Assembly (NCBI GenBank): GCA_014595895.1 | Contig: JABUKB010000001.1 | Location: 1,364,001 to 1,428,000, forward strand | DNA length: 64,000 bases | DNA from: Lysinibacillus odysseyi | GTDB lineage: Bacteria; Bacillota; Bacilli; Bacillales_A; Planococcaceae | Reading direction: 5' to 3' | Part shown: piece after piece, positions 18,311 to 27,031 of the stretch | Layout of the letters: the number at the start of each line of letters is the position of its first letter | How positions within the stretch are numbered: position 1 is the stretch's first letter | The notes under the pieces: model-generated | Database searches by the model: none | Seen by the model: the letters and a program-made list of their open reading frames with translations, nothing else | Told to the model about the DNA's origin: nothing | Program-made: the position numbers and the translations under genes

Positions 18311-18964
18311 TTAGACTTCTGAAACGGCCGAAATCATTGTTCCTTCTAATGCTTGCGTCGCTAAACGGTGTGCCTCCTTATTTTGCTGGCGTGGAATATG
18401 CATGTAATGAGCAGTTAATCCTGCAGATCCCAATAATTGATCGATACGGTCAGCCCATTTCGTCAGCTCTTTCTCGTAAGCTGGCCACTCACCGCTCATT
18501 TGTTTGAGGACAACTTGCGAATCTCCATAAATTGTTATGGTTTGATGATGTGTCTCCATCAATAAGAGCTCGGTTACTGCTGCTTCTAATGACGCATATT
18601 CCGCTTCATTATTGGAAGAAATACTGTCCATAGCCGCATTGATACGTTTGCGCCATGACTTTCCATTTTGCTTAAAATAAAGGACAAAGCCAATCCCTGC
18701 TCGCTTTTCATGTCGTTCATAGCCGCCGTCAAAATAAATTTCCACATCATGAGGCTCTGTTTCAATTTCCTTTTCAAATTTGCGCAATTCTTTCAGCGTC
18801 CATTGACTATCATGCTCATCAACAAAATAGAGCTCCTTGACGCGCCCTGTCTTTTCAATATCCTCTGCTAATAACAGTGCTTCTGCCACTGATAAAGTAT
18901 CCGAGCGCAGTACTGAAGTGAACCCTTTTTTCGTACGATATACCCATTCAATCCATACTTTCAT
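18311..18964 (-). CDS. RNase H-like (reverse-transcriptase-like) protein with N-terminal extension
   Basis: 217 aa. The N-terminal 70 residues resemble the small module found before RNase H domains in YpdQ/YpeP-like proteins. The RNase H fold follows: Asp in YFDGGYERHEKRAGIGF, Glu in NNEAEYASLEAA, Asp in YGDSQVVLKQM. The last acidic position, usually Asp in NxxADxLA, is His here (NKEAHRLA). That may weaken or alter metal catalysis, or mark the plant-type RVT_3 subgroup. Expected role: removal of RNA from RNA-DNA hybrids; activity is uncertain. Confidence 0.8.
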   Translation of the reverse strand: MKVWIEWVYRTKKGFTSVLRSDTLSVAEALLLAEDIEKTGRVKELYFVDEHDSQWTLKELRKFEKEIETEPHDVEIYFDGGYERHEKRAGIGFVLYFKQNGKSWRKRINAAMDSISSNNEAEYASLEAAVTELLLMETHHQTITIYGDSQVVLKQMSGEWPAYEKELTKWADRIDQLLGSAGLTAHYMHIPRQQNKEAHRLATQALEGTMISAVSEV

Positions 18965-19089
18965 ATTTTCTCCCTGCTTTCATTTAAATTTGATTAAAAT
19001 TTCCTCTGGTATTGTAAGCAAATTCATGTAAAATTTATGTAAATTAGGTTAATATATAATTAGTTTTAGTATAAGAAAGGAGTAGAAGT

Positions 19090-19275
19090 ATGACACCCCT
19101 ACACTCAGATATGAAACCCCGCACACGCACAATTATTGCAAAGCAAACAACAATACCTGGTAATTACCATATTGCTACACCTAATAATCCCGTAGCTACT
19201 AATTTAAATGAAGAACTCATTCGCAGTGCACTTGACCGTATTGATTGGAAGTCATTAGAAGAACATTTAAATTAA
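19090..19275 (+). CDS. Small protein of 61 aa, unrecognised
   Basis: AAAGGAG is placed eight bases before the ATG and a bidirectional terminator follows the stop, so this looks like a real single-gene unit. The protein has a basic N-terminal half and a C-terminal amphipathic helix (LIRSALDRIDWKSLEEHLN), which could bind a partner protein. No family recognised. Confidence 0.6.
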   Translation: MTPLHSDMKPRTRTIIAKQTTIPGNYHIATPNNPVATNLNEELIRSALDRIDWKSLEEHLN

Positions 19276-19319
19276 TTATTATATATTTCCCCATTTTTTT
19301 ATGTAAATACTCAAAAAAG

Positions 19320-19355
19320 GAGGGCCTTACACGACCTAGTCACTGTAAGACCCTC
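19320..19355. terminator. Bidirectional terminator between the 61-aa gene and cheW
   Basis: GAGGG-CTTACA pairs with TGTAAG-CCCTC across one unpaired base per arm; T runs follow on both strands. Confidence 0.85.
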
Positions 19356-19359
19356 TTTT

Positions 19360-19845
19360 TTATGACGTTTTCGCCTCTTCATCAGCTATCATTTTGTGTA
19401 AGTATGCAATAATCTCCCGGATACCTTCCAAAGAGTTGACCAAAACTTTCGGGTCGACACATGTAACCATGCGGTCTTCTAAGTTAGCCACTGCTGTGAA
19501 ATATGCTGTTTTTGTATAATTTACAAGTCCCACTTGGCGTAAAACAGAAGCATCAAAATCCATAATTTCACGTGCCTCTGTAACTACCAATCCAAAGTTG
19601 ACAACATCTGTGTTCAAAATAATGATTCGCACTTGCTCTCCATTACTTGAACGATTGTACAAAACCCGCTGAAAATCGATAACCGGAATTAATTCCCCGC
19701 GCTCACGCGTAAAGCCTAACAAATAATTAGGTAAATGGGGAATCGGTGTGACGCGTGTTAATTTTTCAATTGATATGACTTGATCAACTGGAACTGCATA
19801 TTCTTCTTGCCCACAAGCAAACACGACCGATTTCTCAAATCCCAT
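19360..19845 (-). CDS. CheW-like chemotaxis coupling protein
   Basis: 161 aa with one CheW domain (about residues 5-145): the VFACGQEEYAVPVDQVISIEKL start and LLGFTRERGELIPVIDF block are typical. CheW links chemoreceptors to the CheA kinase at the cell pole. A C-terminal helix follows the domain. GGAAGGAG precedes the ATG. The gene is not in a flagellar or che cluster, so it may be an accessory CheW; a CheV without its receiver is less likely. Confidence 0.85.
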   Translation of the reverse strand: MGFEKSVVFACGQEEYAVPVDQVISIEKLTRVTPIPHLPNYLLGFTRERGELIPVIDFQRVLYNRSSNGEQVRIIILNTDVVNFGLVVTEAREIMDFDASVLRQVGLVNYTKTAYFTAVANLEDRMVTCVDPKVLVNSLEGIREIIAYLHKMIADEEAKTS

Positions 19846-19868
19846 ATTGGTTTCTCCTTCCTGTTTTT

Positions 19869-20978
19869 TTATTTGGCAGCTATTTTGACGATTTCCACTA
19901 AATAATCTGCTAGCTTTTCTAGTTCCTCTATTGGCATACGCTCATTTGTTGTATGAATTTCCTCGTAACCTACAGATAAATTGACAGTTGGGATTCCAAA
20001 ACCTGCAATGACATTGGCATCGCTCCCTCCTCCTGAAACCCCTAGCTGCGGTGTACGATCAATAGCACGTGCAGCCTCCATTGCTACTTGGACAACCTTT
20101 TCGTTTTCTGTTGCTCGAAAACCAGGATACATTAATTCGACCTCTACTTCGGCACGGCCGCCTAATTGCTGCGTCACCGTTTCAAATGTCGATTTCATAT
20201 GTTCCGTTTGAGCATCTAGCTTTTCTCGACTAATCGAACGCGCTTCTGCTAAAATCTGTACTTCATCGCAAACAATATTTGTCGCTTTCCCGCCTTCAAA
20301 ACGACCGATGTTTGCTGTCGTCTCTTCATCGATGCGGCCGAGCTTCATTTTAGCAATTGCTTTTGCAGCCAATGTAATGGCGGAAATCCCCTTTTCCGGA
20401 GCTACACCAGCATGAGCCGTCTTTCCAATTACCCTTACTTGCAATTTTGCTTGAAACGGGGCAGCTGTCACAATGCCGCCTACTTTTCCGTCACTATCTA
20501 CCGCAAAGCCGTACTTTGCATCAATCATGCTCGGATCTAGTTCCCTTGCTCCTGCTAAGCCACTTTCCTCACCAGCGGTAATGATAAACTGTATTTGACC
20601 GTGCTCAATATGTTGTTCTTTTAAACGGCGGGCCATTTCAAATAAAGCTGCCATTCCAGCTTTATCATCTGCGCCTAAAATTGTCGTGCCATCGGAATAA
20701 ATATAGCCATCCTCACGAATTTCGGGTTTAATTCTTTTGCCTGGCCCAACGGTATCCATATGAACTGTAAAGTAAATCGGGTCAGCCTCTACCGTAGCTG
20801 GCAGTGTCGCAATAATATTCCCTGCCCCGTGACCATTTCGCGTATGGGCGTCATCCTGTACAACTTGAAAGCCCATTTCCTTCAACTTATTTACTAAAAT
20901 CGGCGCAATGACTTGCTCTTCCTTTGTTTCTGAATCAATTTGCACTAATTCTAAAAATTCATTTACTACTCGCGTCAT
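19869..20978 (-). CDS. yqjE: M20-family metallopeptidase (peptidase T-like, YqjE)
   Basis: Zinc-dependent exopeptidase of about 369 aa. Metal ligands and catalytic residues are seen in YFTVHMDTVGPG (His and Asp), GADDKAGMAAL (bridging Asp) and AGEESGLAGA (catalytic Glu, metal Glu). The middle dimerisation domain spans about 180-295. It belongs to the peptidase T-like YqjE group near the yqjA-yqjD genes of Bacillus, which matches the position here. The second ATG (20978) has the better spacing from GAGGAAG. Confidence 0.85.
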   Translation of the reverse strand: MTRVVNEFLELVQIDSETKEEQVIAPILVNKLKEMGFQVVQDDAHTRNGHGAGNIIATLPATVEADPIYFTVHMDTVGPGKRIKPEIREDGYIYSDGTTILGADDKAGMAALFEMARRLKEQHIEHGQIQFIITAGEESGLAGARELDPSMIDAKYGFAVDSDGKVGGIVTAAPFQAKLQVRVIGKTAHAGVAPEKGISAITLAAKAIAKMKLGRIDEETTANIGRFEGGKATNIVCDEVQILAEARSISREKLDAQTEHMKSTFETVTQQLGGRAEVEVELMYPGFRATENEKVVQVAMEAARAIDRTPQLGVSGGGSDANVIAGFGIPTVNLSVGYEEIHTTNERMPIEELEKLADYLVEIVKIAAK

Positions 20979-21034
20979 CATATCTTCCTCACATTCCTTT
21001 CATACCGTCTTATTTTACGCCGGTGTAAGCACGA

Positions 21035-22003
21035 TTACAATGTTTGGGACCCGGTTGTTAGCAATTCTGTACGTTGCGATAATAAATCTTGCTTTTTTTC
21101 CTTCGCAATAAACTGCTTTTGCTTTACAGCTCTCATTGTGTTACGTACATCGTCTAATACTCGTGAAATCTGATTTAAAGACGTAGATATTTTCGAATGC
21201 ACCGACCATTCTGAAAAAATATCATCGAAGAAATAATCGGCAAACTTTATAAAGCCATCTGTATCAATTTGCAGAGTGTCCGTCCGCATTTCCTGAATAT
21301 CCAATAACTCATTATGGAATCGTTGGAGAGCAAGCTGTGCCTCGTGCAAATAACTTTTTGAGCTGTCTAACTTATCATGCTTAATATACGTTGCGATAAA
21401 GCCGCCGCCAAGGAATGTGTCCCACGTCGAATACATTTTGGCATCTTTTAAAATTTTCGCTGCATTTTCTAACGCTATCTCAGCATCTTGTCCAGCATAA
21501 ATCGCTTCCTCAATTTCAATTAGCAACTGCTCCACTAACGTATGCTGATGCAAATTGTCTTGTAGTTTCTCAGCAATTTGAGGAATATTATTCATGATAT
21601 ATTGTTCGATCTGTCTTGCCAGTTCACGCATTTGTTCAGTCGCATATCCTTCATTAATGGCATTGATTTTATATGTATTGTCAATGAGATCGTCCCTTAA
21701 ATCTTCTGCCATCATTTGTGCCTCTATAAGCTTCAGTTCAATCGCCGCAATCTGGTCAAAGCGTTGTTCTCGCAATTCTTGCTGTTTCCCCGTCCATGTG
21801 CGAAACGTATTGACGAATGAGAACTTTTCCATTTTGTTTAGATTTTGACGTTCCAGTGCGAGTTGTTGCTCATAGCGTGCAATATCACCCTCTGCATGTT
21901 CAATTTGCGCTTGTAGCGTAGCTTGTTGTTTTTTATATTTTTCCACTGTGAAAAGCTGTGACTGATAATGTTGGTAATGTTGCTGCATTTCTTCTAACTT
22001 CAT
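21035..22003 (-). CDS. Coiled-coil protein, unrecognised
   Basis: 322 aa, almost entirely helical, with long Gln/Glu/Lys-rich heptad stretches at residues 1-110 and again near 215-320, so a rod or scaffold is likely. No signal peptide or membrane segment. AGGGGAG precedes the ATG. It lies between the M20 peptidase and the carboxyltransferase gene but shares no obvious function with either. Possibly a cytoplasmic stress or cell-envelope accessory protein; I cannot assign it. Confidence 0.7.
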   Translation of the reverse strand: MKLEEMQQHYQHYQSQLFTVEKYKKQQATLQAQIEHAEGDIARYEQQLALERQNLNKMEKFSFVNTFRTWTGKQQELREQRFDQIAAIELKLIEAQMMAEDLRDDLIDNTYKINAINEGYATEQMRELARQIEQYIMNNIPQIAEKLQDNLHQHTLVEQLLIEIEEAIYAGQDAEIALENAAKILKDAKMYSTWDTFLGGGFIATYIKHDKLDSSKSYLHEAQLALQRFHNELLDIQEMRTDTLQIDTDGFIKFADYFFDDIFSEWSVHSKISTSLNQISRVLDDVRNTMRAVKQKQFIAKEKKQDLLSQRTELLTTGSQTL

Positions 22004-22131
22004 ATCTATCTCCCCTTTTTTCTATTGTAAACTTTTTTTACCATTAATTGAAGATGAAAGGGTAATTTGAGCTATACACCAGATACATGAGTTTATACAA
22101 CCCTTTTCTCTCTTTACTCAAAAAAAAAAAA

Positions 22132-22155
22132 ACCACTCTCAAATGCGAGAGTGGT
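22132..22155 (-). terminator. Terminator after the carboxyltransferase gene
   Basis: ACCACTCTC/GAGAGTGGT stem with a six-base loop, followed on the minus strand by an uninterrupted run of about 13 T. Confidence 0.92.
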
Positions 22156-22171
22156 TTCCATCTACCTATAA

Positions 22172-23731
22172 TTATAGCGGAATGTTACCATGCTTTTTGT
22201 ATGGGCGTTCTTCGTGTTTTGTTGATAACATATCAAGCGCTTGGATTAACTTAATACGTGTTTCACGAGGATCGATGACATCGTCTACCATACCGCGAGA
22301 AGCCGCTACATATGGGTTAGCGAACTTTTCTTTATATTCTTCAATTTTTTGTGCACGCGTTGCTTCCGGATCTGCAGATTTTGCAATTTCCCCTGCATGA
22401 ATAATGTTTGCTGCACCCGCTGCGCCCATTACCGCGATTTCAGCATTTGGCCATGCAAATACTAAATCGGCACCGATTGCTTTTGAGTTCAGGGCTACAT
22501 AAGCACCGCCGTATGCTTTACGTAGGATAACTGTAATTTTTGGTACTGTTGCTTCTGAATAAGCAAACAGGATTTTCGCGCCGTGACGGATGATGCCACC
22601 ATGCTCCTGCTTAACGCCTGGGAAGAAGCCAGATACGTCCTCGAATGTAATCACTGGTACGTTAAATGCGTCACAAGTACGAACGAAACGCGCTAATTTA
22701 TCAGATGAATCGATATCTAAACCACCTGCTAGGAACTTTGGTTGGTTACATACAAGACCTACTGATTCACCAGCGATACGTGCGAAACCGACAACGATGT
22801 TACGTGCGAACTCTTTTTGCACTTCCATAAATGAACCTTCATCTACTACCTGCTCTACTACTTTACGCACGTCGTAAGATTTTGTTTGGTCAATCGGCAC
22901 AACATCTACTAACTCTGAACGGAAGTCATCCCCTTCAGGACGTGGTTGCTTTGGTGCTTTTTCTTTGTTGTTTTGCGGTAAATAAGAAAGTAATTGCTGG
23001 ATTTGCGCAATCGCTGCTTCTTCGTTTTCAGCGCGGAAATGAGCGTTACCTGATACCGCGTTATGGACTTTTGAACCGCCTAGACCTTCAGAAGAAATCT
23101 TTTCACCTGTTACTGTTTCGATAACTTTTGGTCCTGTGATAAACATTTGAGACGTTTTATCAACCATTAAGATAAAGTCAGTGATAGCTGGTGAGTACAC
23201 CGCTCCACCCGCGCAAGGTCCCATGATAACAGAGATTTGCGGAATTACACCTGAATAAATAGAGTTACGGTAGAAAATATGTCCGTATCCATCTAATGAA
23301 AGTACCCCTTCCTGGATACGTGCGCCGCCAGAATCGTTAATTCCGATAAATGGTGTACCGTTTTTCGCTGCTAAGTCCATTACCGTAGCGATTTTTTTCG
23401 CATGCATTTCACCAAGGGCTCCGCCAAATACTGTGAAATCTTGTGCGAATAAGTATACATTGCGTCCATTTACTTTACCGAAACCTGTCACAACCCCATC
23501 GCCAGGTCCTTCTAATTTTTCCATACCAAAATCAACTGTGCGGTGTGTAATGAACGGATTGATTTCTACAAAAGTACCTTCATCTAACAGCATCTCAATA
23601 CGCTCACGAGCTGTCATTTTTCCTTTTTCGTGCTGCTTTTCAATACGTGCGTCACCGCCGCCTAATTCGATAATCCCTTTGCGGTCATATAGTTCATTAA
23701 TTTTATCAAACATATCTAGTGTAATCGTCAT
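22172..23731 (-). CDS. yqjD: Acyl-CoA carboxylase carboxyltransferase subunit (propionyl-CoA carboxylase beta type)
   Basis: 519 aa, two crotonase-like halves. Visible blocks: GDGVVTGFGKVNGR, the oxyanion loop GGARIQEGV, GPCAGGAVYSPA, and in the C-terminal half GFFPGVKQEHGGIIRHGAK and AYGGAYVALNSKAIGAD. It transfers CO2 from biotin to propionyl-CoA, giving methylmalonyl-CoA. The biotin-carrying subunit is not in the window; a methylmalonyl-CoA decarboxylase role is the alternative. It overlaps the mce stop by one base, so the two are coupled and feed the mutase genes at 27-31 kb. Confidence 0.9.
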   Translation of the reverse strand: MTITLDMFDKINELYDRKGIIELGGGDARIEKQHEKGKMTARERIEMLLDEGTFVEINPFITHRTVDFGMEKLEGPGDGVVTGFGKVNGRNVYLFAQDFTVFGGALGEMHAKKIATVMDLAAKNGTPFIGINDSGGARIQEGVLSLDGYGHIFYRNSIYSGVIPQISVIMGPCAGGAVYSPAITDFILMVDKTSQMFITGPKVIETVTGEKISSEGLGGSKVHNAVSGNAHFRAENEEAAIAQIQQLLSYLPQNNKEKAPKQPRPEGDDFRSELVDVVPIDQTKSYDVRKVVEQVVDEGSFMEVQKEFARNIVVGFARIAGESVGLVCNQPKFLAGGLDIDSSDKLARFVRTCDAFNVPVITFEDVSGFFPGVKQEHGGIIRHGAKILFAYSEATVPKITVILRKAYGGAYVALNSKAIGADLVFAWPNAEIAVMGAAGAANIIHAGEIAKSADPEATRAQKIEEYKEKFANPYVAASRGMVDDVIDPRETRIKLIQALDMLSTKHEERPYKKHGNIPL

Positions 23732-24147
23732 TATTTCTGTTCCCCTTTTCCACTTTTGTCACATAATTCGTATAGTACACCGTAAGAATCTTTCGGGTGT
23801 AAGAATGCTACTTCAGCTCCACCAGCACCTGGCCCTGGCTCTTCTGATAATAAACGCACACCTTTGTCACGCAGTTCAGCCATGCGCTCACGAATCCCTG
23901 TCACGCCGAAAGCCACGTGATGGATTCCTTCGCCGCGCTTTTCTAAAAAGCCATGGATTGCACTGCGTTCACTCATAGGTTCTAACAATTCAATTTTCAC
24001 ATTACCTGCATCGATGAATGCTACTTTTACTTGCTGAGATTCTACTTCTTCCACTTTTAATAGCTTAAGGCCTAGCGTCTCTATGTAGTATGTAATACGT
24101 TCATCCAGGTTTCTGACTGCGATACCAATGTGGTCTACTTTTTCCAT
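23731..24147 (-). CDS. mce: Methylmalonyl-CoA epimerase
   Basis: 138 aa, vicinal oxygen chelate fold with two beta-alpha-beta repeats. It starts VDHIGIAVRNLDERITYY, with a metal His at H6, and has HHVAFGV and a late Glu (YELCDK) as the other ligands. It converts (S)- to (R)-methylmalonyl-CoA between the carboxylase and the mutase. AGGAG precedes the ATG. It is coupled to the carboxyltransferase gene; the Bacillus counterpart is yqjC. Confidence 0.93.
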   Translation of the reverse strand: MEKVDHIGIAVRNLDERITYYIETLGLKLLKVEEVESQQVKVAFIDAGNVKIELLEPMSERSAIHGFLEKRGEGIHHVAFGVTGIRERMAELRDKGVRLLSEEPGPGAGGAEVAFLHPKDSYGVLYELCDKSGKGEQK

Positions 24148-24261
24148 TGTGCAAACTCTCCTTTTTCAGCGACAATTGTCACTTCTACTAAACGATAATT
24201 ACTTGAGAAATTTTTCAGATTTGATACACTATTAAAAGAAACTTAAAGGAGCGCTGGGCTT

Positions 24262-24357
24262 ATGAGCAATAAAAAATTCCAAAAAACCGTTATTTACTTA
24301 ATGATCATTGCCATGGTTTTATCAACACTTGCCATGGGTGTTTCAATGTTTGGCTAA
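24262..24357 (+). CDS. prli42: Stressosome membrane anchor miniprotein Prli42
   Basis: A 31-residue protein: short basic N terminus MSNKKFQKTV, then one membrane segment IYLMIIAMVLSTLAMGVSMF. Length, charge pattern and the hydrophobic core match the Prli42 family. In Listeria, Prli42 anchors the stressosome protein RsbR to the membrane (established knowledge). AAAGGAG lies ten bases upstream, and a terminator starts at the stop codon, which supports a one-gene unit. It is divergent from mce. Easy to miss because of its size. Confidence 0.75.
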   Translation: MSNKKFQKTVIYLMIIAMVLSTLAMGVSMFG

Positions 24358-24377
24358 GGTGATGCGATTACGCATCC
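24358..24377. terminator. Terminator after prli42
   Basis: GATGCG/CGCATC stem with extra G-C pairs and TTTTTTTATT on the + strand. It may also serve the converging yqjA transcript. Confidence 0.8.
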
Positions 24378-24383
24378 CTTTTT

Positions 24384-25340
24384 TTATTGGAATCCTTTAA
24401 AGGATTGCTTAATCGCTAAATAAGCATCCATTTCTTCGATAAACTGATACAATGCCGCCATCGCTAAAAACGTTTGGTGATCTGATGGTAACGGCAATGC
24501 CGCAAACTCCTCTTTTACTTCCGCTAGCTTTTCTCTGAAATGACGAGCCGTATTGCCTGAATGTACATTTTCACTAAGCTCTTCTGTAAAAACAGCGACC
24601 AACTCCGCCTGTTGTACTATAACAGGCAATGCCGTAATTTTTGGTAACACACGCTCGATGATCTCTAGTTGTTTTTCACGCATATCGAAATATAAATAAT
24701 AGCCATCTTCTTTACGCATTAAGTGATTTTCAACATTTAAGAAGGCGAGTGCTTTCCCCTTATTAATATAGTCAATTGCTTTTACGAGCTCATTCCCATC
24801 CCATAATGTATCTCCGTCTCGTAAATACTTCGTAATTTCTGAAAATATTTGTGCATACAGCACTTCAATTCTTCTGCGATAATAATCTAATTCTGCCTGC
24901 GTATCAGGCATATACATATTCACTAGTAAACCCGCTGTAAAACCAACCGCCATTAAAGCGAGCTCGTTGTACAGGAGAGCAAGCGTAAAATTTGCCTGCG
25001 AATAAATATGCATAATAATAACGACACTCGAAATAAAACCGGCAATCACGCGGAATGATACAAGCGTTGGGATAAACAGCAATAGCATCACGCCTAAAAC
25101 AAGCGGATGATATCCAAATATTTCGAAAAATAAAAAGGCAAATAACATACTGACAGTACTGGCTACCACCCGGGTATAGACAGCATGCAACGATTTCTTT
25201 TTCGTTGGCTGTACACAAAGAATGGTTAAAATACCGGCTGCCGTAAAAAATTGCAAATCAAAATACTGCGCCACAATAATCGCAATAGTTGCACCTACTG
25301 CGGTTTTCAGTGTTCGATAACCAATTGAAAATTTCTTCAT
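24384..25340 (-). CDS. yqjA: Aromatic acid exporter family membrane protein (YqjA-like)
   Basis: 318 aa. The N-terminal half has about five to six membrane segments with the opening IGYRTLKTAVGATIAIIVAQ, typical of ArAE/FUSC-type proteins such as YqjA of Bacillus. The C-terminal half (about 165-318) is soluble and helical. Family members are thought to export aromatic acids, but the substrate is unproven. AGGGGAG precedes the ATG. Its place next to brxB and the yqjC/yqjD homologues repeats the Bacillus order. Confidence 0.85.
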   Translation of the reverse strand: MKKFSIGYRTLKTAVGATIAIIVAQYFDLQFFTAAGILTILCVQPTKKKSLHAVYTRVVASTVSMLFAFLFFEIFGYHPLVLGVMLLLFIPTLVSFRVIAGFISSVVIIMHIYSQANFTLALLYNELALMAVGFTAGLLVNMYMPDTQAELDYYRRRIEVLYAQIFSEITKYLRDGDTLWDGNELVKAIDYINKGKALAFLNVENHLMRKEDGYYLYFDMREKQLEIIERVLPKITALPVIVQQAELVAVFTEELSENVHSGNTARHFREKLAEVKEEFAALPLPSDHQTFLAMAALYQFIEEMDAYLAIKQSFKGFQ

Positions 25341-25402
25341 GGGCTAAGCTCCCCTTTTTGTAAGGAAGTGGAGGTCTTGCTCAGGCAAGACCCCACAGCT
25401 TA

Positions 25403-25843
25403 TTATACTTCGTCGCAGTATTCTTCAAACTGACCTTGTAAATTTGTCACAACACTAATTGGATCGTGCCCTTCGATTTCAAAACGACCTACTTCCGCTA
25501 CTACTTGTCCATCTTTCAATAGAACAAATGATGGCGATGATGGCAAGTGGTCTTCACCGAAAAGGTAACGAGCTGCCGCTGTCGCTTCTTTATCTTGGCC
25601 TGCAAAAACAGTTACTAAGTGATCCGGACGTTTATCGTAATGAATAGCCGAACTAGCCGCTGGGCGTGCAATACCGCCTGCACATCCACATACTGAGTTC
25701 ACCATCACTAAAGTTGTGCCAGGACGTTCAAATGCTGCCTCTACCTCTTCAGGTGTACGCAGTTGCTCATAACCTGCCGCTTCCATTTCTGCGCGTGCAG
25801 TTGTAGTAATTTGTTGCATAAATAAATCGTAATCCATATTCAT
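25403..25843 (-). CDS. brxB: Bacilliredoxin BrxB (YqiW)
   Basis: 146 aa thioredoxin-fold protein with the CGC active site in MVNSVCGCAGGIARPAA and the conserved SPSFVLLKDG and EIEGHDP blocks. Bacilliredoxins remove bacillithiol from S-bacillithiolated proteins after oxidative stress (family knowledge). The sequence is very close in pattern to YqiW, and the gene sits beside yqjA as in Bacillus. GGAG is nine bases before the ATG. A BSH-producing low-GC organism is implied. Confidence 0.95.
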   Translation of the reverse strand: MNMDYDLFMQQITTTARAEMEAAGYEQLRTPEEVEAAFERPGTTLVMVNSVCGCAGGIARPAASSAIHYDKRPDHLVTVFAGQDKEATAAARYLFGEDHLPSSPSFVLLKDGQVVAEVGRFEIEGHDPISVVTNLQGQFEEYCDEV

Positions 25844-25939
25844 GGTAAATCGCTCCTTTCATAATTCCATTTTATCATAGCAATTTAGCACAATGGTTGC
25901 AAAGAACTTATGCACCATAATCATACATTTAATGCCGAT

Positions 25940-27031
25940 TTATCCTTCATTTTCAGTGAATAATTCATTGACGCCTTGTGTCACCGTTAGACGCCCATGC
26001 AAAATCGCATCCTCTAGCTCACGCACCTGCACCTTGCGTGCTGGATTTCTATAAAATGAATCGATTAAATGATCGGTAATCATGGAATGGAACCAATCAC
26101 GCGTCTGTTCATGGCGACGCACCGTCCAATAGCCCGTGCTTTTAATCGTTTCTTCAAATTTCATCAGCATCGCCCACACACCTTCTAACCCACGTTTTTC
26201 CAAAGAAGACGCCGCTAGGGATGTACTCACCCAGCCTGGCGTAGAAGGTTGCAGAAAATGCAGGATTTGCTTGTATTCCTGTACGGTCTTTCTTGCAGGG
26301 CGTTCGTTATCACCGTCTGCTTTATGGACCAGAATTCCGTCTGCAAGCTCCATAATGCCTTTTTTCATACCTTGCAGTTCATCTCCTGCACCTGTCAGTA
26401 CTAGCAATAAGAAAAAGTCGACCATGCCGCGCACGTATGTCTCGCTTTGTCCGACACCGACCGTTTCAATTAATATGACATCATAGCCGGCTGCCTCACA
26501 CAGGAGCATCGTTTCGCGCGTTTTTTTATGCACACCGCCCAATGTCCCTGCAGAGGGCGACGGTCTTACGAAAGCATTTTCCTGGCGCACGAGCTCTTCC
26601 ATACGCGTCTTATCCCCTAAAATACTGCCACCTGATAGTGTAGAACTCGGATCGATGGCCAACACCGCCACTTTTTTCCCCATTTTACATAACATCGTTC
26701 CAAACGCTTCGATAAATGAAGACTTCCCTGCTCCTGGGACCCCCGTTATACCGATACGGATACTATTACCCGTAAAAGGCAACAGCTCCTGCAGCAGTTT
26801 TTGTGCTTGGTCCTTATGCTCTGCATTGGAGCTTTCAACTAATGTAATGGCTTTGGAAAGCGATATACGGTTCCCTGACCGCACATCACTTACCAAGTTC
26901 GGGATATCAAGTGGGGCTTGCTGTTTCTTACGGAAACGCTTTGGTGCTGAATGACTCATACCATCATGACCACCTTTCACACCTTCCATAACGATAAGGC
27001 CTTTTTCTTCCATCCCTTTGAAATATTCCAT
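25940..27031 (-). CDS. meaB: Methylmalonyl-CoA mutase chaperone GTPase (MeaB/ArgK family)
   Basis: 363 aa SIMIBI-class G protein. P-loop GVPGAGKSSFIEAF near residue 97, switch region with GGSILGDKTRME, DIG-type LIETVGVGQSE, base recognition motif HKADGDNE. MeaB protects the B12-dependent mutase and gates cofactor loading. It begins within the last bases of the mutase large-subunit gene, so they are translationally linked. A later ATG (MSHSAPKRF, residue 25) also has a fair site, so the true N terminus may be shorter. Confidence 0.92.
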   Translation of the reverse strand: MEYFKGMEEKGLIVMEGVKGGHDGMSHSAPKRFRKKQQAPLDIPNLVSDVRSGNRISLSKAITLVESSNAEHKDQAQKLLQELLPFTGNSIRIGITGVPGAGKSSFIEAFGTMLCKMGKKVAVLAIDPSSTLSGGSILGDKTRMEELVRQENAFVRPSPSAGTLGGVHKKTRETMLLCEAAGYDVILIETVGVGQSETYVRGMVDFFLLLVLTGAGDELQGMKKGIMELADGILVHKADGDNERPARKTVQEYKQILHFLQPSTPGWVSTSLAASSLEKRGLEGVWAMLMKFEETIKSTGYWTVRRHEQTRDWFHSMITDHLIDSFYRNPARKVQVRELEDAILHGRLTVTQGVNELFTENEG

